From Ectocarpus siliculosus (taxonomy: Eukaryota; Sar; Phaeophyceae; Ectocarpales; Ectocarpaceae), in assembly GCA_000310025.1 (NCBI GenBank), contig FN649739.1, positions 3,437,722-3,501,721 of the forward strand: a stretch of DNA of 64,000 nucleotides, read 5' to 3'. Below the pieces are notes generated by a model, which was given only the letters and a program-made list of their open reading frames with translations, did no database searches and was not told the origin of the DNA. Position numbers and translations under genes: made by a program. Within the stretch, counting starts at the first letter, position 1, and each line of letters opens with the position of its first letter. Positions 1-11,452 of the stretch are shown piece by piece.

Positions 1-3000
1 TGTCGTGACGGTGGAAAACGTGCACCCACGGTTCACGGCCCCGACAACACCAAGACGGAAATGGGCAAAACAAGTATGGTTGGCATCGTACGCGTTGCCT
101 CCAGTCGTACGTGCCTTTCATGCCGGAGCACGCAATTCAATCGTGGTATCCGGACCTCGACCTACCAACGCCAAACCATACCGGACCTTACGCCAACCAC
201 AACATCGCGTCCTTCAACAACCACTTAGCACACCATCAGCCGTGCTACAGCAAACACGGACGCTGGAGTCACCTGGCGTGGGTGGCGTGGTTGCAGCAGC
301 AGTCGGCGGTACCGTCGTCCCTGTCGTGACGGTGCAAAACGTGCACCCACGGTTCACGGCCCCGACAACAACAAGACGGAAATGGGGCAAAACAAGTATG
401 GTTGGCATCGTACGCGTTGCCTCCAGTCGTACGTGCCTTTCATGCCGGAGCACGCCATTCAATCGTGGTATCCGGACCTCGACCTACCAACGCCAAACCA
501 TACCGGACCTTACGCCAACCACAACACCGCGTCCTTCAGCAACCACGTAGCACACCATCAGCCGTGCTAGAGCAAACATGGATGCTGGAGTCACCTGGCG
601 TGGGCGGCGTGGTTGCAGCAGCAGTCGGCGGTACCGTCGTCCCTGTCGTGACGGTGCAAAACGTGCACCCACGGTTCACGGCCCCGACAACAACAAGACG
701 GAAATGGGGCAAAATGAGTTTTGTTGGCATCGTACGGGCTGCCTCCAGTCGTACGTGCATTTCATGCCGGAGCACGCCATTCAATCGTGGTATCCGCACC
801 TCGACCTAACAACGCCAAATCATACCGGACCTTACGCCAACCACAACACCGCGTCCTTCAACAACCACTTAGCAGACCATCAGCCGTGCTACAGCAAACA
901 CGGACGCTGGAGTCACCTGGCGTGGGCGGCGTGGTTGCAGCAGCAGTCGGCGGTACCGTCGTCCCTGTCGTGAGGGAGGAAAACGTGCACCCACGGTTCA
1001 TGGTCCCGACAACAACAAGACGGTAATGGGGCAAAATGAGTTTTGTTGGCATCGTACGCGTTGCCTCCAGTCGTACGTGCCTTTCATGCCGGAGCACGCC
1101 ATTCAATCGTGGTATCCGGACCTCGACCTACCAACGCCAAACCATACCGGACCTTACGCCAACCACAACACCGCGCCCTTTCAACAACCACTTAGCACAC
1201 CATCAGCCGTGCTAGAGCAAACATGGATGCTTGAGTCACCTGGCGTGGGCGGCGTGGTTGCAGCAGCAGTCGGCGGTACCGTTGTCCCTGCCGTGACGGA
1301 GGAAAACGTACACCCACGGTTCACGGTCCCGACAACAACAAGACGGAAATTGGGCAAAATGAGTTTTGTTGGCGTTGTTCGCGTTGCCTCCAGTCGTACG
1401 TGCCTTTCATGCCGGAGCACGCAATTCAATCGTGGTATCCGCACCTCGACCTACCAACGCCAAACCATTCCGGACCTTACGCCAACCACAACATCGCGTC
1501 CTTCGACAACCACTTAGCACACCATCAGCCGTGCTAGAGCAAACATGGATGCTTGAGTCACCTGGCGAGGGCGGCGAGGTTGCAGCAGCAGTCGGCGGTA
1601 CCGTCGTCCCTGTTGTGACGGTGGAAAACGTGCACCCATGGTTCACGGCCCCGACAACACCAAGACAGAAATGGGGCAAAATGAGTTTTGTTGGCAGTGT
1701 ACGCGTTGCCTCCAGTCGTACGTGCATTTCATCCCGGAGCACGCCATTCAATCGTGGTATCCGCACCTCGACCTACCAACGCCAAACCATACCGCGACCT
1801 TACGCCAACCACAACACCGCTGTCCTTCAACAACCACTTAGCACACCATCAGCCGTGCTAGAGCAAACATGGATGCTGGAGTCACCTGGCGTGGGCGGCG
1901 TGGTTGCAGCAGCAGTCGGCGGTACCGTCGTCCCTGTTGTGACGGAGGAAAACGTGCACCCACGGTTCACGGCCCCGACAACAACAAGACGGAAATGGGC
2001 AAAACAAGTATGGTTGGCATCGTACGCGTTGCCTCCAGTCGTACGTGCAATTCATGCCGTAGCACGCAATTCAATCGTGGTATCCGCACCTCGACCTAAC
2101 AACGCCAAATCATACCGGACCTTACGCCAACCACAACGCCGCGTCCTTCAACAACCACTTAGCAGACCATCAGCCGTGCTAGAGCAAACACGGACGCTGG
2201 AGTCACCTGGCGTGGGCGGCGTGGTTGCAGCAGCAGTCGGCGGTACCGTCGTCCCTGTCGTGACGGTGGAAAACGTGCACCCACGGTTCACGGTCCCGAC
2301 AACAACAAGACAGAAATGGGCAAAACAAGTTTTGATGGCATCGTACGAGTTGCCTCCAGTCGTACGTGCCTTTCATCCCGGAGCACGCAATTCAATCGTG
2401 GTATCCGGAGCTTGACTTACCAACGCCAAACCATACCGGACCTTACGCCAACCACAACACCGCGTCCTTCAACAACCACTTAGCACACCATCAGCCGTGC
2501 TAGAGCAAACATGGATGCTGGAGTCACCTGGCGTGGGCGGCGTGGTTGCAGCAGCAGTCGGCGGTACCGTCGTCCCTGTCGTGACGGAGGAAAACATGCA
2601 CCCACGGTTCACGGTCCCGACAACAACAAGACGGAAATGGGCAAAACAAGTTTTGATGGCATCGTACGCCGTTGCCTCCAGTCGTACGTGCCTTTCATGC
2701 CGGAGCATGAAGCTCAATCGTGGTATCCGGACCTCGACCTAACAACGCCAAACCATACCGGACCTTACGCCAACCACAACACCGCGTCCTTCAGCAACCA
2801 CGTAGCACACCATCAGCCGTGCTACAGCAAACATGGATGCTGGAGTCACCTGGCGTGGGCGGCGTGGTTGCAGCAGCAGTCGGCGGTACCGTCGTCCCTG
2901 TCGTGACGGAGGAAAACATGCACTTACGGTTCATGGTCCCGACAACACCAAGACGGAAATGGGCAAAACAAGTTTTGATGGCGTTGTACGCGTTGCCTCC

Positions 3001-4050
3001 AGTCGTACTGTGCCTTTCATGCCGGAGCATGAAGCCAATCGTGGTATCCGGACCTCGACCTAACAACGCCAAACCATACCGGACCTTACGCCAACCACAA
3101 CACCGCGTCCTTCAACAACCACTTGGCACACCATCAGCCGTGCTAGAGCAAACATGGATGCTGGAGTCACCTGGCGTGGGCGGCGTGGTTGCAGCAGCAG
3201 TCGGCGGTACCGTCGTCCCTGTCGTGACGGAGGAAAACATGCACCCACGGTTCATGGTCCCGACAACACCAAGACGGAAATGGGCAAAACAAGTTTTGAT
3301 GGCATCGTACGCGTTGCCTCCAGTCGTACGTGCCTTTCATGCCGGAGCATGAAGCCAATCGTGGTATCCGGACCTCGACCTAACAACGCCAAACCATACC
3401 GGACCTTACGCCAACCACAACACCGCGTCCTTCAGCAACCACGTAGCACACCATCAGCCGTGCTAGAGCAAACATGGATGCTGGAGTCACCTGGCGTGGG
3501 CGGCGTGGTTGCAGCAGCAGTCGGCGGTACCGTCGTCCCTGTCGTGACGGAGGAAAACATGCACCCACGGTTCATGGTCCCGACAACAACAAGACGGAAA
3601 TGGGCAAAACAAGTTTTGATGGCATCGTACGCGTTGCCTCCAGTCGTAGGTGCCTTTCATGCCGGAGCATGAAGCCAATCGTGGTATCCGCACCTCGACC
3701 TAACAACGCCAAACCATACCGGACCTTACGCCAACCACAACACCGCGTCCTTCAACAACCACTTAGCACACCATCAGCCGTGCTAGAGCAAACATGGACG
3801 CTGGAGTCACCTGGCGTGGGCGGCGTGGTTGCAGCAGCAGTCGGCGGTACCGTCGTCCCTGTCGTGACGGAGGAAAACATGCACCCACGGTTCACGGCCC
3901 CGACAACAACAAGACGGAAATGGGCAAAACAAGTATGGTTGGCATTGTACGCGTTGCCTCCAGTCGTACGTGCAATTCATGCCGTAGCACGCAATTCAAT
4001 CGTGTACTCCGGAGCTCGACCTACCAACGCCAAACCATACCGGACCTTAC
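1..4050. repeat. Satellite array, 320-324 bp unit
   Basis: About 12.6 head-to-tail copies of one unit. The landmark GTGACGG(A/T)GGAAAAC recurs at 5, 326, 648, 970, 1293, 1615, 1939, 2260, 2581, 2903, 3224, 3544 and 3864, giving spacings of 320-324 bp. The array enters from the left edge, so its true length is unknown, and it ends abruptly near 4050. Copies are highly similar, with point changes and one-base indels, for example a run of three or four G before CAAAA. One frame is free of stops over a 321-bp (107-codon) unit, which produces chains of long ORFs, but the indels move that frame from unit to unit. I see no start, splice signal or recognised domain. Best read as satellite DNA; a decayed tandem-repeat protein gene is the alternative. 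Confidence 0.95.
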
Positions 4051-4057
4051 GCGGGCA

Positions 4058-4630
4058 CTACTAAAACTTAACCCTCGCGTAAAGGGCGACGACGTGGTCG
4101 CTGGAGAGGGTCTTGTCGTCGGCGCCGGACATCGACATTATTCGTGCGCGGTTGATCGAGGGAGCGCACGGATGCGTAAAGTGTGCTGATACACATGCTT
4201 GAGGCAAGGCTAGTAGACGACGAAACAGTTTAAACATACCACCTTGAACTCTTGATGGAAACGAATATTCATCGGTGGCTGATCACACGGGTATCGAAAA
4301 CAATGCCGACGAAAGGCGGGCAGTACTGACACCCAACCCGCACGTAGAGGGCGACGACATACCTCGTGTGGGCGCTAGCGTGGGCGCTGGAGAGTGTCCG
4401 GTCGTGAGTCCCGGACATCGTCATTCATACGTGTGTGGTTGGTCGAGGAAGAGCACGGATGTGTAAAGTGTGCTGATAAACATGCGTGAGGCAAGGCTAG
4501 TGGACGACGAAACAGTTCAAACATACCACCTTGAGCTCTTGACAGAAACGAACATTCACTGTTGGCTGATCAGGCGAGGTTCGAAAACAATCCCGATGAA
4601 GCGCGGGTACTACTGAAACCCAACCCTCAC
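4058..4630. repeat. Two-unit tandem repeat, about 270-285 bp
   Basis: Copy 1 (about 4058-4323) and copy 2 (about 4324-4607) share blocks such as GGGCGACGAC, GTGTGCTGATA(C/A)ACATG, GCAAGGCTAGT(A/G)GACGACG and CATACCACCTTGA in the same order. A third copy starts at about 4608 and breaks off within some 25 bp. Copy 2 carries a short internal duplication (GTGGGCGCT repeated near 4368-4388). The repeat directly abuts the satellite and is different in sequence. No coding potential is evident. Confidence 0.85.
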
Positions 4631-5332
4631 GGAAATACATGTGAGCGAACCAATCAAACGACACCAAACCAATTCGACGAAATGGGGCTGCTGGTGTCCC
4701 TGAAACCTAGCAAAATCAGCGCTCATTGAAAACCGATCTTGAGTGTGGGTTACTCTACGCCGATCAGCGTGCGAGAGCGACAGACATCTGGTCGAACAGA
4801 CGAAGTGGAGGCCGGGTTGTCTCAATCGGGGGGCTTCACAAACAGAGCAAGACACAAATTTCGAGCCAAACAAAACTGCCACATCACGGAATCACTATCA
4901 ATTTCACAATCAACCTCCAGTAACTTCCTGACAAATCCAACACCGCTCTAAATGTTCACGGCCACAACCAAGCAACATACAGATAGAGCGAGACGTAGGT
5001 TACAAACCTGGAGAGGGTCCTGGCGTGGGCCCGGGAGAGGGTGCCGGGGTCTCCCCTGGTCGTCGACGGACACGGTACAAAGGAAACAACAATTGTTGCA
5101 AATGTAGAATGCGTGGAGATGAACCAATGGGCAATAGACCAGCAATGACACGCAAATCGACGACCGTCGACGCAGCACACTATCTGCCAGACAACCTCCG
5201 TGATATCGGTCCTTCCACAGGTATAAGGATACTATTTTCCGATTCCTCAAGGCGATGCATGCCCGTAGTTTACAGCGCGACCGGTATTGTACCGTCGATC
5301 ACTTCCTCATGTGCACATCTGTCGCCAGAGTG
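4631..5332. other. Intergenic, no gene seen
   Basis: No convincing ORF or domain. The only structure I can support is the block at 4909-5012, listed separately, which recurs at 11349-11452. Confidence 0.5.
4909..5012 (+). repeat. Direct repeat, copy 1 of pair
   Basis: A block of about 100 bp beginning CAACCTCCAG and containing CCTGACAAATCCAACAC, ATGTTCACGGCCACAACCA and ending ACAAACCTGGA. It matches 11349-11452 in the same orientation with scattered differences. Weaker similarity continues beyond, around the GTCGTCGACGGAC motif at 5060. It lies just past the 3' side of the LNR relic at 5.3-5.7 kb, so it may be the conserved 3' flank of that decayed family. Confidence 0.75.
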
Positions 5333-5701
5333 TTACCCACCATAGCACAGAGATTCGACGTCGATGCAGTCATAGCCGTTACTGCCGCACGAGTAGTCGT
5401 CCTGGATTCAGCAGAACGGCAAGCAAGGCAAAGCAATATTTTGGGGTTGGAGCGGTATGTTGGAAACGTCGAGGACGCATTGGCACAAGAGTCTACGAAG
5501 CTGCAGAGTCCGTGTGATTAACCGCATAAAAACCATCACAAAATCTCTGATCATCGACATCCACCGCCAACGGAAAGCTCGACACGCTGCGGCAACGTCC
5601 AGCAAAATAAACCAACGCTCGCGATACTGTAGACCTCACATCGATACAGTCGCAGGAGCAACAATCGCCACCGTCGTATCCACACTCCTCGTTGTTGTTC
5701 T
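5333..5701 (-). pseudogene. LNR (Notch-type repeat) gene relic
   Basis: On the minus strand, 5701-5640 reads NNNEECGYDGGDCCSCDC followed by ID. The pattern NN-x-EC-x-YDGGDCC is the signature of the Lin-12/Notch repeat, a small disulphide- and calcium-stabilised extracellular module. This block is flanked by an acceptor (TTGGCAG) and a donor (GAT|GTGAGG). An acceptor (AATCCAG) at 5402 opens a second in-phase block, 5401-5333, reading DDYSCGSNGYDCIDVESLC and ending at a stop. I find no upstream exons, signal peptide or start within reach, and the region is otherwise non-coding, so I call it a relic. A small intact secreted protein with exons I failed to find is possible. Confidence 0.55.
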
Positions 5702-5709
5702 CTGCCAAC

Positions 5710-6860
5710 GAGAGAATATCAGGGCGAACACGACGGTCGTATTGGGATACGGTGCAGTTTCAAACCCTCCAAACGGACATCTCGGTCATCTCCCAAGGAA
5801 CCCAATGGCCTATTACAATCATCTCTGTTGTGAGGTGCTGTAGGTGAGGCTACCAGCCGAACAGGCCGGGCCTGACGTCCCGCACAAATCCACAATGCAC
5901 AGCATACGCCATTGGACTCTGACGAATTTTTAGTGTTCGATGAGAGCAGCCTTCTTTGTCCCACCGATTTGGCTTCTCCAACCTCCTTAGCGATCTTGAT
6001 TTTTAGTATGTTTTGGCTATTGTTTGGCCCGAATTTGACATATTGTCGTGGTTTTTCACCTGTGTAAATACGAGTTTATGGCTGATGGAGAAAACACACG
6101 CTGAGATAATTGCCCGTAAAGCATCAAGCGCATGCTTCCGTCGCGCTCATCCGCGAGATGACGGTGGGGTACGTCCGAAAAAGACGCAAAAACCTTGACA
6201 TTTCCAACTCTCTTCCTTCCGTTATTTCCATGGTTTGTGTATCATCCCTGTTTGATCTAATGCTGCGGACGTACGATCTCACACACTATCCGCACACCAT
6301 CAGCACACGTTGTTACAAGTTCAGATAGGGATGAGATGCCACCTCCTGTTGCGGGTTGCATGCCATCGCCTGCCGCCAATTGAACACCAACAATCAACCA
6401 ATCAACTACTGTTGCGTCGCATTATTGGTTCTCGCGAAACGATCGTACAGTGTACAGTGTACAGTGCACAGTTCCATGCGCAAACCACCAAACTGCCCGC
6501 AGTTGCACCGCGTTCCACGACTGCTGTCGCCGTTCGTCCTCAGAATAACTTGTCTTACGGTGTACCTTTCGGCATGCCTCCCTCACAAACAAGATTCTCC
6601 AAGAGTCAAAATCGACAGACGCGCAGAGGGTACATCATGTAGACGACGCGCAGGAGGAATGCCAGTAATACCGCTCCGCGAAACGAGACGGCTTCCCACG
6701 CTCATACCACGATACCGCCCACAGGTTTACTTTCAAAACCGATCTACCTATTGCATACGCCCAAAGACGGTAGGGCGATCCCGGTGGCCGTCCCCCCTCA
6801 AGGGCGGGCGGCCGCCTTTCCCTAGTTCACCCAACGGGACGTATGGCAGCTTGACATGCT
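5710..6860. other. Intergenic, nothing recognised
   Basis: No ORF with domain-like composition on either strand. A short run of GTACAGT units sits near 6446-6470. Confidence 0.5.
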
Positions 6861-6872
6861 TCAACGCTACGA

Positions 6873-7027
6873 ACACCATGCCAACATGTCAACACAACGA
6901 GAACGTGTTCCTGGCACTACCTATTGCAAGTCGCTGGACATGGCACTAAACCATGCCAACATGTCAAGACAACGAGAACGTGTTACTACTAAACCATGAC
7001 AAGATGTCAAGACAGCAAGAACGCGTT
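6873..7027 (+). repeat. Three copies of a 36-38 bp repeat
   Basis: The block CCATGCCAACATGTCAA-(C/G)ACAACGAGAACGTGTT occurs at about 6873-6910 and 6948-6984, and in a more changed form at 6989-7027. Copies 2 and 3 are almost adjacent; copies 1 and 2 are separated by about 38 bp. There are too few copies, and spacers are too unequal, for a CRISPR array. No function is apparent. Confidence 0.8.
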
Positions 7028-7029
7028 TT

Positions 7030-7829
7030 AAGGCCCACGTCGTAGGGCAACCTGAGGCAGCAGTGTTCATGACACACATCACACTGTGTGAGGCGCGCAG
7101 CAAGTGGGCAGCCTGTCATATCGAACTGGATGAAATAGGGTACACCTGCACATGGTCGAAACTGCAGTGCGAACTCTCATCGGCTTTCCGTCAAGGGGCG
7201 GGGAGGTGCTACTTACTGGAGTCACGCAGAGCATACTGTACATATTTCACCAGAATATGCCACTCCAGAAGCCAGTAAGATAATCTTCGCCGCGTTGCGG
7301 CCATGGCCCGTTCGCTAGGCTTTCAACGCAAGGGGCGAATCGAAACACCAAGGCTCGGTGGCAAACGTTCACGCCGATTTACCTGGATTACACCAGCCGT
7401 TCGTTATCCAGAACGCTTCTTCGCCGCACTCGGGGTAGCCTGCAAGCCTCAGCAATGCGTCATCACGGGGTTGCTGGGCTTAGCGAACGGTAGGGGATCG
7501 AGCAGCTACCGGTGCCACTATCCCTCATCCACACGTTGTGGATGCAATTTCGTACGTTCACGCCAGCAGCATCTTACTCCCACTTGTTGTCGGCGAACGG
7601 GACCATTTCGCATGGCAGAGTGGCTCCTGACGATGCTCAAGATGGAGACCCCAGGGCATATAAATAGGTCCACCAACGACAAACCGACACGAAACAGGAG
7701 AGACGCATGTATCCAAAAGCGTTTCCATTGCCGCGTCCCGAGTGCCGAGTCCTGCAACGCTCCAAACCCTATGGGTACGCTACGAATATCTACAAAACTG
7801 TCATACTGCAGACCTGCTCCCCAACATGG
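7030..7829. other. Intergenic, nothing recognised
   Basis: No supported gene on either strand. Confidence 0.45.
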
Positions 7830-8324
7830 TGCAGACGGGTCGAGGCAGTAGTATCCGCTCGACCCACAGATGCCGTCAGAGCTGCTTGCACAGGTACAAA
7901 TGCAGCACTGGTATCGAAAAAAGAATGTACGTTTCCAACGCCGGGCGAAGCGCCAGTCACGCAGAGAGAGGAGGGCCGGTACACCGGTTACCGACCGTGG
8001 CATCGTGTGGCCCGAAAGAGCTCAGGAGGGTGGTAGGTCCGTTGCATTCGTAGAATGCGCAAGTAGAGAACATAGAGCAAGTCCGGCGCAACGTTGGTAC
8101 AAGATCGCATATTGGCCCTCAGCCCAAGCTTTCAGATTTAGTCAACCCTGACACACGACACACGATGCGCTATGTGTGCCCATCGGAAGTTGGAAAGTAC
8201 ACCTGGGCATGCACACCGGGGCGGGCATGCGTGGTCGAGAACGACCTACAAATAGCAGAATCCGATGCAATTCCACACGAACTCACATCTCCGCGGTCGT
8301 ACCCGCAATCCTCGGTGTTGTTGT
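7830..8324 (-). pseudogene. Second LNR (Notch-type) gene relic
   Basis: Minus-strand 8324-8287 reads NNTEDCGYDRGD between an acceptor (TTTGTCGCAG) and a donor (GAT|GTGAGT). This is the same exon start and the same module as the relic at 5.7 kb, but the DCC Cys pair is lost because the sequence after GGAGAT has changed. About 400 bp further on, near 7880-7825, the minus strand reads SDGICGSSGYYCLDPSAPC, matching the second block of the other relic (CGSNGYDCID). The phase between the two parts does not close cleanly. I infer two divergent remains of one multi-exon family, both on the minus strand. Confidence 0.5.
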
Positions 8325-8524
8325 CTGCGACAAAGTACGGGTGAGCACGTCAGAATGCGAGTGTTTAGATCGGTTGGACAAGGGTCAAGCTGCAGGCATA
8401 GTGCCCGCCCGCTCACCTGAGACCAGACATGCAATTTTTGGCCAAGGCTTAAAACCTTCCAGTGTTTCACGAGTTGGCAACGTCTACCAAGCCACCCCAC
8501 CCACACCCGTAACACTAACCCGAA

Positions 8525-8910
8525 TAGGCGGGGTAGTGGGGTCTCGAAGGGTCTGGAAGGTGGTTGGTAGTGGCTGGTGGTGGGTTAGTCGCCGTGTAGG
8601 GTATCGTCGGGTACTGTTTCTAGTTTGGGTCCTGGCTGGCGCGTTGGTATTGGGGTATGGTACCGGTGTTTCGGTTGGTGTTCGGTAGGGTTTGGGCGGG
8701 CAGCGGCTTAAGGGTAGGTGGGGTTGGGTTCGACACAACTTGAACGTTTTTGGTCACCGGAAAGTGGGGTAGTGTGGTGCTGCGTTCGGCCGTGCTGGGT
8801 AAAGTCGGCTAGTGGGCTGGGTTGGGTCGGCTTGTGTCGGGTCGGGCTTCTACTATGTAGGTCGGACGGGTATTGCCGGGGTGGTGGTTGGTGGTGGCGT
8901 TGGTGATTAG
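8525..8910. repeat. G/GT-rich low-complexity tract
   Basis: The plus strand is strongly biased to G and T, with many GGT, TGG and GGGT blocks and almost no A runs. The ORFs over it on both strands are products of this bias. Confidence 0.7.
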
Positions 8911-11348
8911 GTACCGTTGCTGCAGCTTTGGCCAGACTCTTTCGTTCGTCACCGTCGGACGTCCTTGTAGGATATTTTGCCCGCGGCATAACTCAATTTT
9001 GTTTGTCTCATTTCTGTTTTTACCACGTATCAAAACAAACACACTGCCCCACGCCCGCACATGTAGCCTTGTTCGCTGGAAACAAGCAAGAGCTAATCCC
9101 CAAAGATCGGAAGACCCAACGGACGGAGCTTCGACATGGAGGATACAAGGTCGATCGGGATGGGATGAGTTACCTCTGCGTGAGGACGCGCGAGCACGTT
9201 GGTGGACCAAAGTCGGTGCACGAGCATGCGGCGGTGCAGCCTTTGGAAGTAATTATCGTGTTGTTCAACGTTGCCCGACTTTGTTTCACAGCGAGACTGG
9301 CGCGCGGGTCAGCGGGTACAAACGGCGATGTAAATGTGACTCCTTTGAGGGTAATGAGACATAACCACCAGGTCTGGGCGGGGCCCTTGAAGTTGTGGTC
9401 TGCGCTTCTTACGGATGGGCGGAGCTACGGTGCTGGCATCATGGGGGGCATATTTCCGAGCGAGTACTTCAGGGGGAAGGGGAAACGACGGGTGTCTGCA
9501 AGCGATGCGCTCAGAACTACGCGGAGGATTCGCGGTGAGTGTTGCGAACGTTACGGGAGTATATCGGTAGCCAGACAGCTGGGGAAGCAACGGTAAGGGG
9601 ATCGAAGGGTTGAGTGCACGGTGGCGGTGGTGTGGACTAGACCTTGATGTGGGTGTAGTCGAATGGTGTGAGCACCATTTGGGGACATGGTCGTTGCAGA
9701 ACCCTGCGTGCATTAGAAGTGGTGGGAATCCCCCATCTGCGCACGGCAGAGGTAGACAGACGGTTTCGAGTGGGAAACAGGGGTCAGGCGCGAGGCTTGA
9801 AGGTGCCTGGCTTTGGCTCAGTACCTCATTCTCTCCCAACTATCTCTCTCTCCCTCTCTCCGTCTTTCTCCCTTTCTCTCTCTCGCTCGTCGACGATCTA
9901 CAAACCAAAACAAAATTTGGGCTTGTCCAAAGAAAACGAGAAAGTGTTGCTCTACATGGTCTACAAGTCTGAGCCTGGGTTTCTGGTGAGTGTGGACCGT
10001 CTCTGTACGACATTGAGGTGGCTTTTGCCTATGGTAATCCCGCTACGGGGAATGTAGTCTTCTTGTCCGACAACGGCGCAAACGTGAAACCGGAGCGCAC
10101 AAAAGTTGGAAATGCTCAGTCTCAGGCAACTTCCGCAGACTCGTACTGTCGAGTCCCGTTCAAATCAAGATCAAGAAGGATTGAACTCACCTGCGTCGCA
10201 GACGCCGTCACCTATCGTGGCAGCTCCACCACACGAAGGAGTAGGCGCTGTGGAACATCAACACGAGACCAGGGTCGGGGTTTCGAAGATTGGTCCCAAC
10301 GCCCAGGAGTGGTAAGATGGTGGGTGATAGTGGGCAAGATTTCACAGGCAAATTCGCACCAGGGGCCGCCGCCAAACGAACAGCAAACGACGGAATCAGG
10401 AGGAAGCAGCCGAGTTTCCACGCGATTCCAGCGTGGACGCAACTTGTTGAAACAACAGCTCATGAGTCGACAACAGATGACGAATGAAGCCCGCATACAG
10501 TACTGAAGGTCTCGCGACGTGGCGCTTTTGTGCGTAACGCCGCCGTTCCTACACTGATTATGGTCACCGGCAAGCGATAACGCCAGGGAAATATCGAATT
10601 TTGTACGCGTCATCCATGGCACTTTGCACCCTGAAGTATTCGATTGGCGGTGCTCCACCAACCGCTTGGATTTGGGGTGGATCAATGCATCTGAACTCGG
10701 CGAGACCTTGTGATTGAAATGAAGCGTTTACACCAGTTTGGGAACATATCAATTCAATGCCTGCGCTACAGTAGATTTTCACCCAACAGACAATCCATCT
10801 CTTCAACGTTCACGACAGCGGCCTTTCGACGATGTATAGATGCAGATTCAGTTGTCAACAGCTTGTTGGAGGTTTTCGCTGCAACGTTCACCAGGCAAGA
10901 CCATCCCGGACTGAAGATGGCTTCTCCCAAATCGACTCCTCGCCAATATTACCGAGATTCCAGAGATCGATCGCACAACGACTCCGAACCACCATCACAG
11001 GTAGAGGATGCACATCATCTCCGAGGACCAAATGAAATATCGGCGATCCAGGACGACGTGGTTCGAGGCAATTCTACTGCCGGTCCTTTGGTCTACCGAA
11101 CATCACCAAAATCAGTTGAAAACGGTAATGCCACAAATCATACCCGTGACCGTGGTCGATTTCGCCGCCTCCTGGTTGACTGTTGGTTGTGTGTAGCTAA
11201 CCGTATGCCAGTCACAGCACTTGGGTTACAGCACCTTATGTCCACAGGGGTGGAGAAGCAGAGACGCCACAGGCGGTCTCGGAAGATGCTACGGTTCCTC
11301 TCTCTGATTTTTCGGGGGCCTCGATAATCGCAAGGTATTGATTAAGCT
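8911..11348. other. Intergenic with a CT-rich tract
   Basis: No recognisable gene. The interval 9833-9892 is an imperfect (CT)n microsatellite. A 222-codon ORF at 8928-9596 shows no domain, signal or family resemblance. Confidence 0.45.
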
Positions 11349-11452
11349 CAACCTCCAGAAGTTATCCTGACAAATCCAACACTGCTTTCGATGTTCACGG
11401 CCACAACCATGCGGTATATAGACACAGCGGGACGTACAAACCTGGATTTGGT
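11349..11452 (+). repeat. Direct repeat, copy 2 of pair
   Basis: Matches 4909-5012 over about 100 bp (CAACCTCCAG, TCCTGACAAATCCAACAC, ATGTTCACGGCCACAACCA, ACAAACCTGGA). The copies are 6.44 kb apart. They could be remains of an older duplication or of long terminal repeats; no internal retroelement ORF supports the second idea. Confidence 0.75.

Noticed and set aside
1366-2415. 349-codon plus-strand ORF in the satellite
   Set aside because: It spans several tandem units, and other units break the same frame by one-base indels. No start context, splice signal or domain; treated as satellite sequence.
6873-7027. CRISPR array
   Set aside because: Only three diverged copies with unequal spacing, in a eukaryotic genome.
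4909-11452. LTR retrotransposon bounded by the 100-bp direct repeats
   Set aside because: No gag, protease, reverse transcriptase or integrase fragment lies between them, and no primer-binding site is visible.
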